A stretch of 64,000 nt of DNA. Origin: Lewinellaceae bacterium. Its GTDB lineage: Bacteria; Bacteroidota; Bacteroidia; Chitinophagales; Saprospiraceae. The stretch lies in assembly GCA_020636225.1 (NCBI GenBank), contig JACJYI010000003.1, positions 124,001-188,000 of the forward strand. The letters are read 5' to 3'. The position numbers and the translations under genes were made by a program. Numbering within the stretch: position 1 is the stretch's first letter; every line of letters begins with the position of its first letter. The notes under the pieces were generated by a model. That model did no database searches. It saw only the letters and a list, made by a program, of their open reading frames with translations, and had not been told where the DNA came from. Shown piece by piece: positions 16,481-25,454 of the stretch.

Positions 16481-18925
16481 ATGAAAGCTCTTGCTTTGGT
16501 AGTCAGTCTGTTGATACTGCTTTTTTCAACAAGCAGAGCACAGACCAATTGTAAACCGATACACAGGACGGTTCCGTTCTATGCCAATGCCATTCAAACA
16601 TCCATAGGAAGCCACAGTGAGTTATTTTCTTATTTGGGCCCCGGGTTTCTTTACCCGGGTTACCAGACGGAGGAATATCAACACCTGCCTTCAATGATCT
16701 TTCAGCAACAGTTCTGGATTGGTGGACGAGGTGAGAATGGGGAATGGAGGAGTAGTCTGATATTGTTGCCAAATCAGGATTTGGACTTTGTGAACGGCCC
16801 TGCTTCACTGGATCCATCCGAATGCATTGATTGGGGCCATGTCTGGTTGGTGAATGGCTATGAAATCGCTGCCCTGAAACAGGATTTCATGGACGGCAAA
16901 CTGGACCAAGAACCTGCCTATTCACTTCTGGTTTGGCCGGGGAGAGGGAACCCCTATGTGGAAGGTTTGATGGGCATTTCACTCCCTGACCAATCGATGG
17001 CACCTTTTCATGATGCCAATCTGGATGGCATCTATGATCCTTTTGATGGTGATTACCCGATAGTGGGAGAGGACTGTCCTTCTTTGGTGCCTACACAGAT
17101 GGCCTGGACGATCTACAATGACAAGTTGGGGTATAAAAATTTATCCGATGGTCTGGCCTTGGGTGTGGAAGTGGGTGTGACTGTTTTTGCTGTCGATTTT
17201 CCATCTCCAGATCGTATCCTGGAAGAATCAATATTTGTGCGCTATGACATCCAGAATATTTCGGGCGAACCGCTATCGGATGTACGGATCGGCCATTTTG
17301 TCGATGCGGAAATTGGTTGTAATGTGGATGATCTGGTAGGGTGTCATCCTGAAACTCAAACATTTTATGCATATAATAATGGACCGGATCCTGAGTTGTG
17401 TCCCGGTGGGAAGCCAGGCTATGGAGAGTATCCTCCGGTATTGTCAATGACCTTTCTCTCGGATTCTTTAGACGCATTCCTGTATTGGAATCGCCTGGCA
17501 CCCTGGACCGGATTAACTGGCATTTCCATTCCGGAAGTCATTGAGCATGTTTTTCATGGCCGATGGCCTGACGGCACGGTGATTACAGAGGGTGGGAGTG
17601 GATATAATTCTGGGGGCAATCCAACCAAGCTTTTATTTACAGGTATACCATCCGACACAACTTCATGGTCGCATATTCATCTTTCGAACATTGAATTTGG
17701 TGATCGGAGATTGTTTGGGGTTACTCAGCCTTTTGCATTGCCAATAGGTGGAAGGAAGGTACACTACGCCGCCTATTCTGCTCATAGGGAAATTGGTTTG
17801 ACATCTCTTTCACAAGTGGACACGGCCCTTTCTCGGATCCCATTTTTGAAGACGTTTTATGAGTACTGTTTCACGTTACCTATTGGAAATCCTATGCCAT
17901 GCCTGTCTGATTGTGTCTGGCCCGGAGACATGGATGCCAATGGGATATGCAACAATCTCGATTTTCTGCAATGGGGGGTCAGCATAGATCGGTTGGGTGT
18001 GGCAAGAAACCATCCGTTTGCAGGGTGGCTGCCGCAGTATGCCCTTGGATGGGGGAACACAGGAGCGTTGGATACAGATGCACGCCATCAGGATGCGAAT
18101 GGCGATGGTATGATCGACAGATATGATAGCACAGTCATTTCTGATAACTTCGGCAAGACAAATCAGGATGATCCGGATTGGGGTGGATATTCGGTTGAGG
18201 GGCAAGAGATCATGATGACCCGAATGATCAATGCCCTGACCTGGCCCGATGACATCGTCCCCCCCGACAAACGATTCATGATCCGGTTTGACATTGCGGA
18301 CTGGCCAGCAGATTCGATATATGGCATTGGTTACTCCATTCAGTACGACCCTGAGGTCGTTATGCTGGAGCAGATGTTGAATCTCGTACCTAAATCCTCC
18401 TATTTGGCCGATCAAAGTGAACTGTTTTCCAGGCAGCAAGATGGGAGTTTGGATATCGCCATCACAAAGACAGATCACCAGAATTTGCCTTTCGAACCAC
18501 TGGAGCTGGGCAAGCTGATGTTCAAGATCAAGCAGCAACCGATACAGGTTGGATTTCCGGATACCACGCAGATCGTTGTTCGACATATTAAGGCCTATCT
18601 GGCAGATGGCACAGAATTGACGATCGGTAGCCATCCCATCTCCATTCCTTATGGTTTGATTACCGGATTAGAGGAGGAAAAAGAGCCCACGGCTGAGTTC
18701 CTGATCAGTCCTAATCCTACGGTAGACTTGATCGATTGGAAGGCATCCATTCCCATCACCTCGATTGCCTTACATTCCATGGATGGGAAATTGGTCGGTC
18801 AATGGCACATGGACGGGATGCCAACCTCGGGTCAGATTCATGTCGATCTTTTGACTGGGTGCTATGTGTTATCTGGGTTAGGGGTCGACGGTTCGGTTAA
18901 CCGTCTGAAGGTGATCAAGCATTGA
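16481..18925 (+). CDS. Secreted dockerin-like protein with T9SS sorting domain, copy 2
   Basis: Paralog of the preceding T9SS gene, same domain order over 814 residues. Signal peptide (about 3-20, ending FSTSRAQ). N-terminal domain with shared motifs (LVWPGRGNP, FHDANLDGIYDPFDGDYP). Dockerin-like pair at about 472-560 (GDMDANGICNNLDFL, DANGDGMIDRYDSTV). A beta-rich stretch follows, then a T9SS sorting domain (SPNPTVDLIDW onward). The start is the ATG after an A-run. Both copies probably bind calcium; whether they bind a cohesin partner is unknown, and none was seen here. Confidence 0.85.
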   Translation: MKALALVVSLLILLFSTSRAQTNCKPIHRTVPFYANAIQTSIGSHSELFSYLGPGFLYPGYQTEEYQHLPSMIFQQQFWIGGRGENGEWRSSLILLPNQDLDFVNGPASLDPSECIDWGHVWLVNGYEIAALKQDFMDGKLDQEPAYSLLVWPGRGNPYVEGLMGISLPDQSMAPFHDANLDGIYDPFDGDYPIVGEDCPSLVPTQMAWTIYNDKLGYKNLSDGLALGVEVGVTVFAVDFPSPDRILEESIFVRYDIQNISGEPLSDVRIGHFVDAEIGCNVDDLVGCHPETQTFYAYNNGPDPELCPGGKPGYGEYPPVLSMTFLSDSLDAFLYWNRLAPWTGLTGISIPEVIEHVFHGRWPDGTVITEGGSGYNSGGNPTKLLFTGIPSDTTSWSHIHLSNIEFGDRRLFGVTQPFALPIGGRKVHYAAYSAHREIGLTSLSQVDTALSRIPFLKTFYEYCFTLPIGNPMPCLSDCVWPGDMDANGICNNLDFLQWGVSIDRLGVARNHPFAGWLPQYALGWGNTGALDTDARHQDANGDGMIDRYDSTVISDNFGKTNQDDPDWGGYSVEGQEIMMTRMINALTWPDDIVPPDKRFMIRFDIADWPADSIYGIGYSIQYDPEVVMLEQMLNLVPKSSYLADQSELFSRQQDGSLDIAITKTDHQNLPFEPLELGKLMFKIKQQPIQVGFPDTTQIVVRHIKAYLADGTELTIGSHPISIPYGLITGLEEEKEPTAEFLISPNPTVDLIDWKASIPITSIALHSMDGKLVGQWHMDGMPTSGQIHVDLLTGCYVLSGLGVDGSVNRLKVIKH
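17897..18040 (+). repeat. Dockerin-coding segment, near-identical to 15181-15324
   Basis: Second copy of the conserved dockerin-coding segment; see the first copy for the comparison. Confidence 0.85.
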
Positions 18926-18931
18926 TCACTA

Positions 18932-20146
18932 CTACAGGAACTGCACCACCAGAAAGCTCACCACAGCCCCGATGAAGCCGAACAGGAAGAGGTTGTAGGC
19001 CAGGTAGAGGAGGCGGTATTTGCGGTCGAGCACTTTGCCGAGGTAGTAGAGATCGCGATTCATGGCGCGAAAGAGCTCGTCATCCTGCTGGAAGAGTCGG
19101 CGCATATCCTCTTCATAGGTGTCGACATCCACCTGGACAAAATTTCCGAAAAAGACCAGGTTCCGACGCCGCTCCTCGTCATCCATCTCCGCCAGGATGC
19201 GACTGGTCACTGACGGGCGGGCACTGATCACGGAGAAGATCAGGGAAGCCAGCCCCAGCACCAGGAACAACGTGATGGGGATGAGCAGCGGGGTGCGGGT
19301 CTCCGCCAGGTTGCTGTAGCTCAGAATGGAGATGAGCACAGAGATGAGTATGGCATTCACGCTGATCAGCATCTGGGCCTTCCGGTCAGCAATGGCGCTG
19401 AGATGGATGTGATTGCGATAGTTGGACCGGAAATAGGTCTGGATCGCGGCATTGTTCACCGGTTTGGCACTCACCTCCTCCAGGGTGCGGGTGATCTCCT
19501 TCTTCTCCTTTTTTTCCAGGCTTTGTAGGTTGCTGGCAATCGCTGGTTCGAACTCGGCCTTCCCGGCAAGGGTATAACATTGGAGCTGTTGTAATAAACG
19601 GATCTCCTGCTGACGCCAGGCTACAGCATCCCATTGCTTGTGCCGAACCTGCTCATCTTCCGCCATTCGCAGGGCCTGGGTGTCGCGATAGTCCGGGCCG
19701 TAATGCAGGGCGACGGCGGCGTCCCACATGATCTGGGCCGTCAGGTCGCCTGGTCGGTCGTCGAGGGAGGCCACCCCGATGAGATGGTGGATCCGGGTAT
19801 TCAGCGAATCGGGCTGGTGTTCGGCCTTGAGAAACTGGCTGACCAGTTGGCGGCTGGCGGTAATGGGGTCGAGAGGATCAAAGAGCCAGCCGGTATAGGC
19901 AAACCAGGCACTGAGGTAGAGGGCTGCCAGATCCTCCTCCTGCAGATCCTCGGTAGCGCTCAGTCGGGCGCAGGTCTGCACCAGTTGGTTGGTCCTGGCG
20001 AAATTGTGCCAGAGCAGCCGGGTGTCGCCATGATCATTGAAGAGGTCCAGCACCCAATGCCGGGCCCGGTCGAGGATCCGGGCAGGAGCATCGGTCGATG
20101 TCAGCGACTTGCGGGCAGGCAAGCCTGTATCTGGGACCACTTTCAC
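18932..20146 (-). CDS. Pycsar-type effector (PycTM, DUF5706) with degenerate HD domain
   Basis: Residues numbered from the GTG at 20146. An HD-domain-like helical region spans about 20-200, but the metal ligands are missing: HNxxHT has become HNFART (47-52), WFHDTGY has become WFAYTGW (81-87), and the later DAD has become WDAAV (141-145). The C-terminal part starts FRSNYRNHIHLSAIADRKAQ, the PycTM signature, followed by three hydrophobic helices (about 259-278, 286-307, 379-402). In Pycsar defence such proteins are membrane effectors triggered by cyclic pyrimidine nucleotides. No cyclase gene is visible nearby. No ATG is available; TTG at 20173 is an alternative start. Confidence 0.82.
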   Translation of the reverse strand: MKVVPDTGLPARKSLTSTDAPARILDRARHWVLDLFNDHGDTRLLWHNFARTNQLVQTCARLSATEDLQEEDLAALYLSAWFAYTGWLFDPLDPITASRQLVSQFLKAEHQPDSLNTRIHHLIGVASLDDRPGDLTAQIMWDAAVALHYGPDYRDTQALRMAEDEQVRHKQWDAVAWRQQEIRLLQQLQCYTLAGKAEFEPAIASNLQSLEKKEKKEITRTLEEVSAKPVNNAAIQTYFRSNYRNHIHLSAIADRKAQMLISVNAILISVLISILSYSNLAETRTPLLIPITLFLVLGLASLIFSVISARPSVTSRILAEMDDEERRRNLVFFGNFVQVDVDTYEEDMRRLFQQDDELFRAMNRDLYYLGKVLDRKYRLLYLAYNLFLFGFIGAVVSFLVVQFL

Positions 20147-20251
20147 GCTTGACGAACAGTTTACCGGCCACAAGATAGAAAAGGGGAGGGGGCTGTTGGG
20201 TAGAATTTGTATTATTTCACCATATGAGGAACCCTACCCCGGCAGTTCGTG

Positions 20252-20259
20252 TATCTTTA
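20252..20259 (+). promoter_or_regulatory. Candidate -7 box for the DUF937 gene
   Basis: TATCTTTA fits TAnnTTTG at seven of eight positions and ends 19 bases before the ATG. Confidence 0.5.
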
Positions 20260-20278
20260 GGGTGTCAAATCCAATAAC

Positions 20279-20911
20279 ATGAATATTACAGATCTTCTCC
20301 AGAGCCAGTTATCGGGCAATGTGCTGGAGACTCTTTCCAAGCAGATCGGCGGTGCCAATCCTCAGCAGACCCAGGTCGCCACTTCGGGTATCATGAATAT
20401 CCTTCTGGGCGCCATGGCCAAGAATGCCGCCACTCCGGAAGGTGCATCTGCCTTGTCCAATGCCCTGGATCGCGATCATGACGGCTCGGTGCTGGATGAT
20501 GTGATGGGCATGTTCACCGGACAGGCCAAACCTGCCAGTGAGAAGGCCCTGAACGGCGAGGCAATCCTTGGCCATGTGCTGGGCAATCGAAAGGACAGTG
20601 CTGCAAAAACGATCTCCCAGGTATCCGGTCTGGACACCAGCCAGGTCGGTTCACTGATGGTTCAGCTCGCCCCTGTGATCATGGGGGCCCTGGGCAAGAC
20701 GAAGAAGGAGAATAACATGAATCCTTCCGATCTCTCCGGCATGCTGGGGGGAATCCTTGGAAACATGAAGGGTGGTAACCAGGCGAAGATGGACCCCAAG
20801 ATGGCCATGCTCACCGCTTTCCTGGACAAGGACGGCGATGGTAGTATTGTCGATGATGTGGCTGGCATGGGCATGAGCTTCCTGGGACGTTTGTTCGGCA
20901 AGAAGCGGTAA
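20279..20911 (+). CDS. DUF937 family protein with two calcium-loop motifs
   Basis: A 210-residue soluble protein, opening MNITDLLQSQLSGNVLETLSKQ, with the DUF937 pattern of short amphipathic helices and Gly/Met-rich turns. Two EF-hand-like loops are seen: DRDHDGSVLDD (about 64-74) and DKDGDGSIVDD (about 185-195), each with Asp at positions 1, 3 and 5. No signal peptide or membrane segment. The family (YidB-like) has no firm function that I know of. The start is preceded at a suitable distance by a TATCTTTA box. Confidence 0.85.
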   Translation: MNITDLLQSQLSGNVLETLSKQIGGANPQQTQVATSGIMNILLGAMAKNAATPEGASALSNALDRDHDGSVLDDVMGMFTGQAKPASEKALNGEAILGHVLGNRKDSAAKTISQVSGLDTSQVGSLMVQLAPVIMGALGKTKKENNMNPSDLSGMLGGILGNMKGGNQAKMDPKMAMLTAFLDKDGDGSIVDDVAGMGMSFLGRLFGKKR

Positions 20912-21085
20912 CCCCGCTGAGCTATATTCAACACAATGTGACTGGTCGGGCGGATGATTCTGTCCGGCCATTTTTATGTTCAAGAACATGCACTGATCCT
21001 TGGCAGGCCGATTCATGAGGAGGATCACCGTGTGCCACGGTATGAAGCGTTTACTTTGCCGCTGAATTCGAGGTGCCGACGGCAT

Positions 21086-22045
21086 ATGCAACTGATCTAT
21101 CATTCAGACTTTCTGGCCCATGATACCGGAGGCCACCCGGAGCGGAAGGAACGGTTACATGCGTTTCGCGATCTGCCCGATGCGGCTTTGCCCGATGTAG
21201 AGGACTGGTTGCTCCTTGTCCATGAGCCTGCCTACATTGATCAGGTCCGTAAATCGGTCGCTTCTGGCCATTGGCTGGATCCAGAGACACCCATTTCATC
21301 GGGTAGCTGGAAAGCGGCCATCGCGGCCGTTGCCGCTACGCGCCTGGCTATGGAAACCGGAGGGTTCGCTCTGGCACGTCCGCCCGGGCACCATGCTTAT
21401 CCGGGTCATTGCAGCGGCTTCTGTATCTTCAATAATGTCGCCATCGCGGCCCAGTATCTGGTCCGCCAGGGCAAGCGGGTCCTGATCTTCGACTTTGACG
21501 GTCATCTCGGTGATGGCACATCGCGAATCTTTTCGACCACGGATCAGGTCATGTACTGGTCTATCCATCAGTATCCGGCCTTTCCCGGTCATGGGTTTAT
21601 CGACGAGATCGGTGAGGGGAAGGGAAAGGGGTATACACTGAATTCTCCCCTGCCTCCGGGAAGTGGAGATGACATCTTCTGGTCGGCCTTCGATCACCTG
21701 TTGCCGCTGGCCCGGCAGTTCAAGCCCGATGTGGTGGCATTGTCAGCCGGATTTGACGGCTACCAGTATGACCCACTGCTGGAACTGCGATACAGTCTGG
21801 ACATGTTCTATCAGCTTGGCATTAGGTTGACAGCGGAGTTTCCGAATACCTTTGCCACACTCGAGGGCGGATACAACCTTCAGGCCCTGCCCAAATGCAT
21901 TTTCAACTTTCTGGCCGGAATGGATGGGCTCGAAGCCCCCTATCAGGAGGAGCCCACTGTCTCCGGACGAAGTGTCTGGGAACGTTTTGAAGCCAATCTC
22001 TACGCCGGCTTGCACTATCTGGAGCCGTATTGGACCATTCGATAA
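21086..22045 (+). CDS. Histone deacetylase-like amidohydrolase
   Basis: 319 residues, starting MQLIYHSDFLAHDTGGHPE. The class II HDAC/acetoin-utilization (AcuC-like) motifs are present: the catalytic pair in RPPGHHAYPG, zinc ligands Asp and His in FDFDGHLGDGT, the third Asp in SAGFDGYQYDPL, and the catalytic Tyr in LEGGYNLQ. The usual second His of DxxHHG is Leu here. The family removes acyl groups from lysine or small amines. The following gene encodes an acyl-CoA synthetase/GNAT fusion 8 bases downstream, so the pair may control reversible protein or metabolite acylation. I chose the ATG at 21086 because upstream in-frame sequence has no family similarity. Confidence 0.9.
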   Translation: MQLIYHSDFLAHDTGGHPERKERLHAFRDLPDAALPDVEDWLLLVHEPAYIDQVRKSVASGHWLDPETPISSGSWKAAIAAVAATRLAMETGGFALARPPGHHAYPGHCSGFCIFNNVAIAAQYLVRQGKRVLIFDFDGHLGDGTSRIFSTTDQVMYWSIHQYPAFPGHGFIDEIGEGKGKGYTLNSPLPPGSGDDIFWSAFDHLLPLARQFKPDVVALSAGFDGYQYDPLLELRYSLDMFYQLGIRLTAEFPNTFATLEGGYNLQALPKCIFNFLAGMDGLEAPYQEEPTVSGRSVWERFEANLYAGLHYLEPYWTIR

Positions 22046-22053
22046 ACCTCATC

Positions 22054-24735
22054 ATGAAAGCTCAACTGGAACCCTTTTTTCAACCGACATCCATTGCCAT
22101 CATCGGAGCTTCCGAGCATCCGGCCTCTCTGGGAAACGCAGTGATGGAGAATATGCTGAAGGCAGGGTATCAGGGCCAACTGATCCCTGTCAATCCAAAG
22201 TATCGCATGGTCAAGGGACTGACCTGCTATCGTTCCGTCCTGGACATCCCGGGAAAGGTCGATCTGGCGGTGATCCAGATTCCAGCCAAATTTGTACCGG
22301 ATGTGGTGGATGAATGCGGGCGGGCCGGGATCAAGGCCCTGCTCATCCTCTCTGCCGGATTCAAGGAGGCCGGAGAAAAGGGGCATGCCTTGCTGGACAG
22401 GGTGCTCGACAATGCCCGCAAGCATCAGATCCGGATCCTGGGGCCCAACTGTCTGGGGATCATGAACCCCAACATCGGGATGAATGCCACGTTTGCCAGC
22501 CGCGGCGCCTTGCCGGGAAAGATTGCCTTCATTTCCCAAAGTGGAGCACTGTGTGCCAGTATCCTGGATTGGGCTACGGAGCAGAATGTCGGGTTTTCCT
22601 ACTTCGTTTCCATTGGTTCGATGACGGATATCGGGTTTCATGACCTGATCGAGTACATGAGCACGGACCCGAACACCTCGAGCATCCTGATCTACATGGA
22701 GAGTCTCAATGATGCGCGAAAATTCATGAGTGCAGCCCGGGCGTATGCACGCACCAAGCCGATCCTGGTCCTGAAGTCGGGGTCCAGCGAGGAGGGTGCG
22801 AAGGCCGCCCTGTCACATACCGGTTCCCTGGCGGGGAATGACCTTGTCTTCGATGCCGCGTTCAAGCGGGCAGGGATGTTGCGGGTCGAAAAGATGGCCG
22901 ACCTGTTCTATTGTGCGCAGGCCCTGGCCATGCAGCCGCGTCCCACAGGATCCCGACTGGCCATCATCACCAACGCCGGTGGACCGGCCGTCCTGACAAC
23001 CGACTATCTGATGCGCAAGGGAGGGAAAATAGCCCAACTGAGCCCACACACCATGGAAAGCCTCAATGAACTGTTGAGTGCCAACTGGAGTCACAACAAC
23101 CCGATCGATATTCTTGGCGACGGCACTGCCGAACAGTTCGGTCGCTCCCTGCGTCTTTGCCTGGATGATCCGGAAGTGGATGCGGTGCTGGTGATCTTCG
23201 TTCCCCAGGCCATTACCCCGCCGGATACGGTCGCCTGGGCCGTTGTCCAGGAAGCCCAGCATACGAATAAGCCGGTCTTCTCCTCCTGGATGGGCGAGGC
23301 AGATGTCACCAAGGCCTGGGACATCCTCGAGCAGGGCTCCGTACCCACATTTCGCTTTCCGGAAAGCGCTGTCGATGTCTTCTTGCTGATGAATGAATAC
23401 GCCAAGAATCTGGAGATCCTCTACCAGACTCCCGAGGAAGTACCGGAAGCATTCACTCCTGATCGGGACAAGGCCCGCCAGGTGATCCAGGACGCCCTCG
23501 ACAAGGGGATCACTCAATTGGGGCGGGAGGCGATGACGGAGATCCTCGATGCCTACGAGATCCCGGTCACCCGGGTGATCCACGCTGCCACGACGGAGGA
23601 GGCCCTGGCCGCTGCGGAACAACTGGGCTATCCGGTGGCGGTGAAGATCGATTCGCCGGATATTTCCCACAAGACCGATGTCGGCGGGGTCGTGCTGGAT
23701 ATCCATCATCCCGACAGTTTGCGGGTTACCTTCGATCGGGTCATGCAGAATGCCCGCCAGGCCAGACCGGAGGCCAGGCTGCTGGGCGTGACCGTCGAGA
23801 CCATGGCGGACAAACGCTATGAACTGATGATCGGTGCCAAGCATGATCCTGTCTTTGGTCCCGTCCTGGTCTTCGGGATGGGCGGAGTTGCCGTGGAGGT
23901 CTTCAAGGACCTGCAAATGGCGTTGCCTCCACTGAATATGGCCCTGGCCCGGCACTTGGTCCAGGGCACACGGATCTACAAGTTGCTGGAAGGATACCGC
24001 AATATGCCAGGTGTCGACCTGGATGCCATCTATTTCCTGCTGATCCGGTTTGCCTATCTGGTCATGGATTTTCCGGAAATCGAGGAAATGGACCTCAACC
24101 CCTTTGCCGTGGATGAGCACGGCGGCATGGTACTGGATGCCCGCATGATGATCCGTCCGGTCGAAACAGGCGGCCGTCCGTATGAACATCTGGTGATCTC
24201 ACCATACCCTTCCCAATACAGCAAGACCTTCCAGCTGAAGGATGGTACCGAGGCTATTTTACGCCCCATCCGGCCGGAGGACGAACCGCTGGAGGCCAGG
24301 CTCTTTGACTATCTCTCCAAGGAGACCATCTATTTCCGCTTCTTCGGGTATATCCCGGAGGTCGATCACGAGTTCCTGTCCCGGTTTACCCAGATCGATT
24401 ATGACCGGGAAATGGCCATTGTCGCGGAAGCGGAGGTGAATGGTCAGCGGACCATTATCGGGGTGGTTCGGATCGTCGGGGACAATTGGCATGACGGTGC
24501 CGAGTTTGCCATCGTCATCGCGGATGCCTGGCAACACCAGGGGCTTGGTTCGGCCATGGCGGATTATATCATCCAGATCGCCAGGGAGAGAGGATTCAAC
24601 CGATTGTACGCCTCCTTCCTCAAATCCAATACGGCCATGAACCGGCTGTTTCGGGCCAAGGGATTCGCGATCCGATCGGAAGATGCCCAGACCCAATATG
24701 GAGAACTGATGCTCAAGGAGAATGCAAGTGTTTGA
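22054..24735 (+). CDS. ADP-forming acyl-CoA synthetase fused to GNAT acetyltransferase
   Basis: An 893-residue multidomain protein. A CoA-binding Rossmann domain (about 8-140, with IAIIGASEHPASLGNA), two succinyl-CoA-ligase-like domains with the phospho-His loop AALSHTGSLAGND (about 255), an ATP-grasp domain (about 475-690, PVAVKIDSPDISHKTDVGG) and a C-terminal GNAT domain (about 730-885, QGLGSAMADYIIQIARERG). The order matches the Pat/PatZ family, where the ligase half is often inactive and regulatory. Here the loop histidine is kept. It follows the HDAC-like gene by 8 bases: a likely acylation/deacylation pair. An alternative in-frame start lies 24 bases upstream. Confidence 0.92.
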   Translation: MKAQLEPFFQPTSIAIIGASEHPASLGNAVMENMLKAGYQGQLIPVNPKYRMVKGLTCYRSVLDIPGKVDLAVIQIPAKFVPDVVDECGRAGIKALLILSAGFKEAGEKGHALLDRVLDNARKHQIRILGPNCLGIMNPNIGMNATFASRGALPGKIAFISQSGALCASILDWATEQNVGFSYFVSIGSMTDIGFHDLIEYMSTDPNTSSILIYMESLNDARKFMSAARAYARTKPILVLKSGSSEEGAKAALSHTGSLAGNDLVFDAAFKRAGMLRVEKMADLFYCAQALAMQPRPTGSRLAIITNAGGPAVLTTDYLMRKGGKIAQLSPHTMESLNELLSANWSHNNPIDILGDGTAEQFGRSLRLCLDDPEVDAVLVIFVPQAITPPDTVAWAVVQEAQHTNKPVFSSWMGEADVTKAWDILEQGSVPTFRFPESAVDVFLLMNEYAKNLEILYQTPEEVPEAFTPDRDKARQVIQDALDKGITQLGREAMTEILDAYEIPVTRVIHAATTEEALAAAEQLGYPVAVKIDSPDISHKTDVGGVVLDIHHPDSLRVTFDRVMQNARQARPEARLLGVTVETMADKRYELMIGAKHDPVFGPVLVFGMGGVAVEVFKDLQMALPPLNMALARHLVQGTRIYKLLEGYRNMPGVDLDAIYFLLIRFAYLVMDFPEIEEMDLNPFAVDEHGGMVLDARMMIRPVETGGRPYEHLVISPYPSQYSKTFQLKDGTEAILRPIRPEDEPLEARLFDYLSKETIYFRFFGYIPEVDHEFLSRFTQIDYDREMAIVAEAEVNGQRTIIGVVRIVGDNWHDGAEFAIVIADAWQHQGLGSAMADYIIQIARERGFNRLYASFLKSNTAMNRLFRAKGFAIRSEDAQTQYGELMLKENASV

Positions 24736-24837
24736 TCTTCAGCAATATAATGGATTTCAATACCAAAAGGACTCTATCCGTGATGGAAATCACAATGGGG
24801 CATGAGCGACGTCAGTCGGGCCATTTTTCAACCATCG

Positions 24838-24845
24838 TAGGTTTG
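24838..24845 (+). promoter_or_regulatory. Candidate -7 box for the first yceI gene
   Basis: TAGGTTTG is a perfect TAnnTTTG match. It ends 15 bases before the ATG at 24861 and touches an ATG at 24846, so it supports the downstream start. Confidence 0.55.
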
Positions 24846-24860
24846 ATGAAAATTAACACA

Positions 24861-25409
24861 ATGAGAACGATCATCACCTTCCTCTTCATGATTGCAGCGA
24901 TGGGCTTGTCTGCCCAGGATGCCTTTACCGCTTCGACGGTAACCATGACACTGGATGGCTCATCCAATATTCACGACTGGACGTCCACGGCAGGTGAGGT
25001 CAAAGTCACTGGAGTGTTCAAGGGGGAGAATGGACGGTTGACCGCCATTGACCAGTTGGTTGTCACAGTTCCGGTGAAGAAGATCAAGAGCACCAAGGGC
25101 AGCATCATGGATAATAAAACCTATGATGCCCTGCGGGCGTCAAAATTCCCTAATATTACATTCAAAGCGACAGAAGTCTCCATCAATGGAGATCAATTCA
25201 AGGCCACAGGAACCCTGACCATTGCCGGCAAATATCGCACGGTGACCATCCTGGCCAAGGGAAAGGCAGTGACCGGGGGGTATGAGATCTCCGGCAGCTA
25301 TGATCTGAAAATGTCGCAATTCGATATCGAACGTCCAACGGCCCTGATGGGTACTGTTGCAACAACAGACGACGTCAAAGTAAACTTCGCGGTTCGCCTG
25401 AAGAGGTAG
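24861..25409 (+). CDS. YceI family lipid-binding protein, exported (copy 1)
   Basis: 182 residues. Signal peptide MRTIITFLFMIAAMGLSAQ; the mature part is a YceI lipocalin-like barrel with DGSSNIHDWTSTAG, SFPNITF-like KFPNITFKATEV, the GTLTIAGKYRTV turn and DIERPTALMGTV near the end. YceI proteins are periplasmic and bind polyisoprenoids or similar amphiphiles. I chose the ATG at 24861 because a perfect -7 box (24838-24845) would overlap the next upstream ATG. It is followed by a porin-like gene and, after a terminator, a second YceI gene. Confidence 0.9.
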   Translation: MRTIITFLFMIAAMGLSAQDAFTASTVTMTLDGSSNIHDWTSTAGEVKVTGVFKGENGRLTAIDQLVVTVPVKKIKSTKGSIMDNKTYDALRASKFPNITFKATEVSINGDQFKATGTLTIAGKYRTVTILAKGKAVTGGYEISGSYDLKMSQFDIERPTALMGTVATTDDVKVNFAVRLKR

Positions 25410-25454
25410 GACGCTTCATCATTAACCTTATCAATGACCTTAAATTTCTAACAA

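Noticed and set aside
18932..22045. A PycC-type nucleotide cyclase partner near the PycTM gene
   Set aside because: I looked at the neighbours on both sides (T9SS proteins, DUF937, HDAC-like) and none has class III cyclase motifs.
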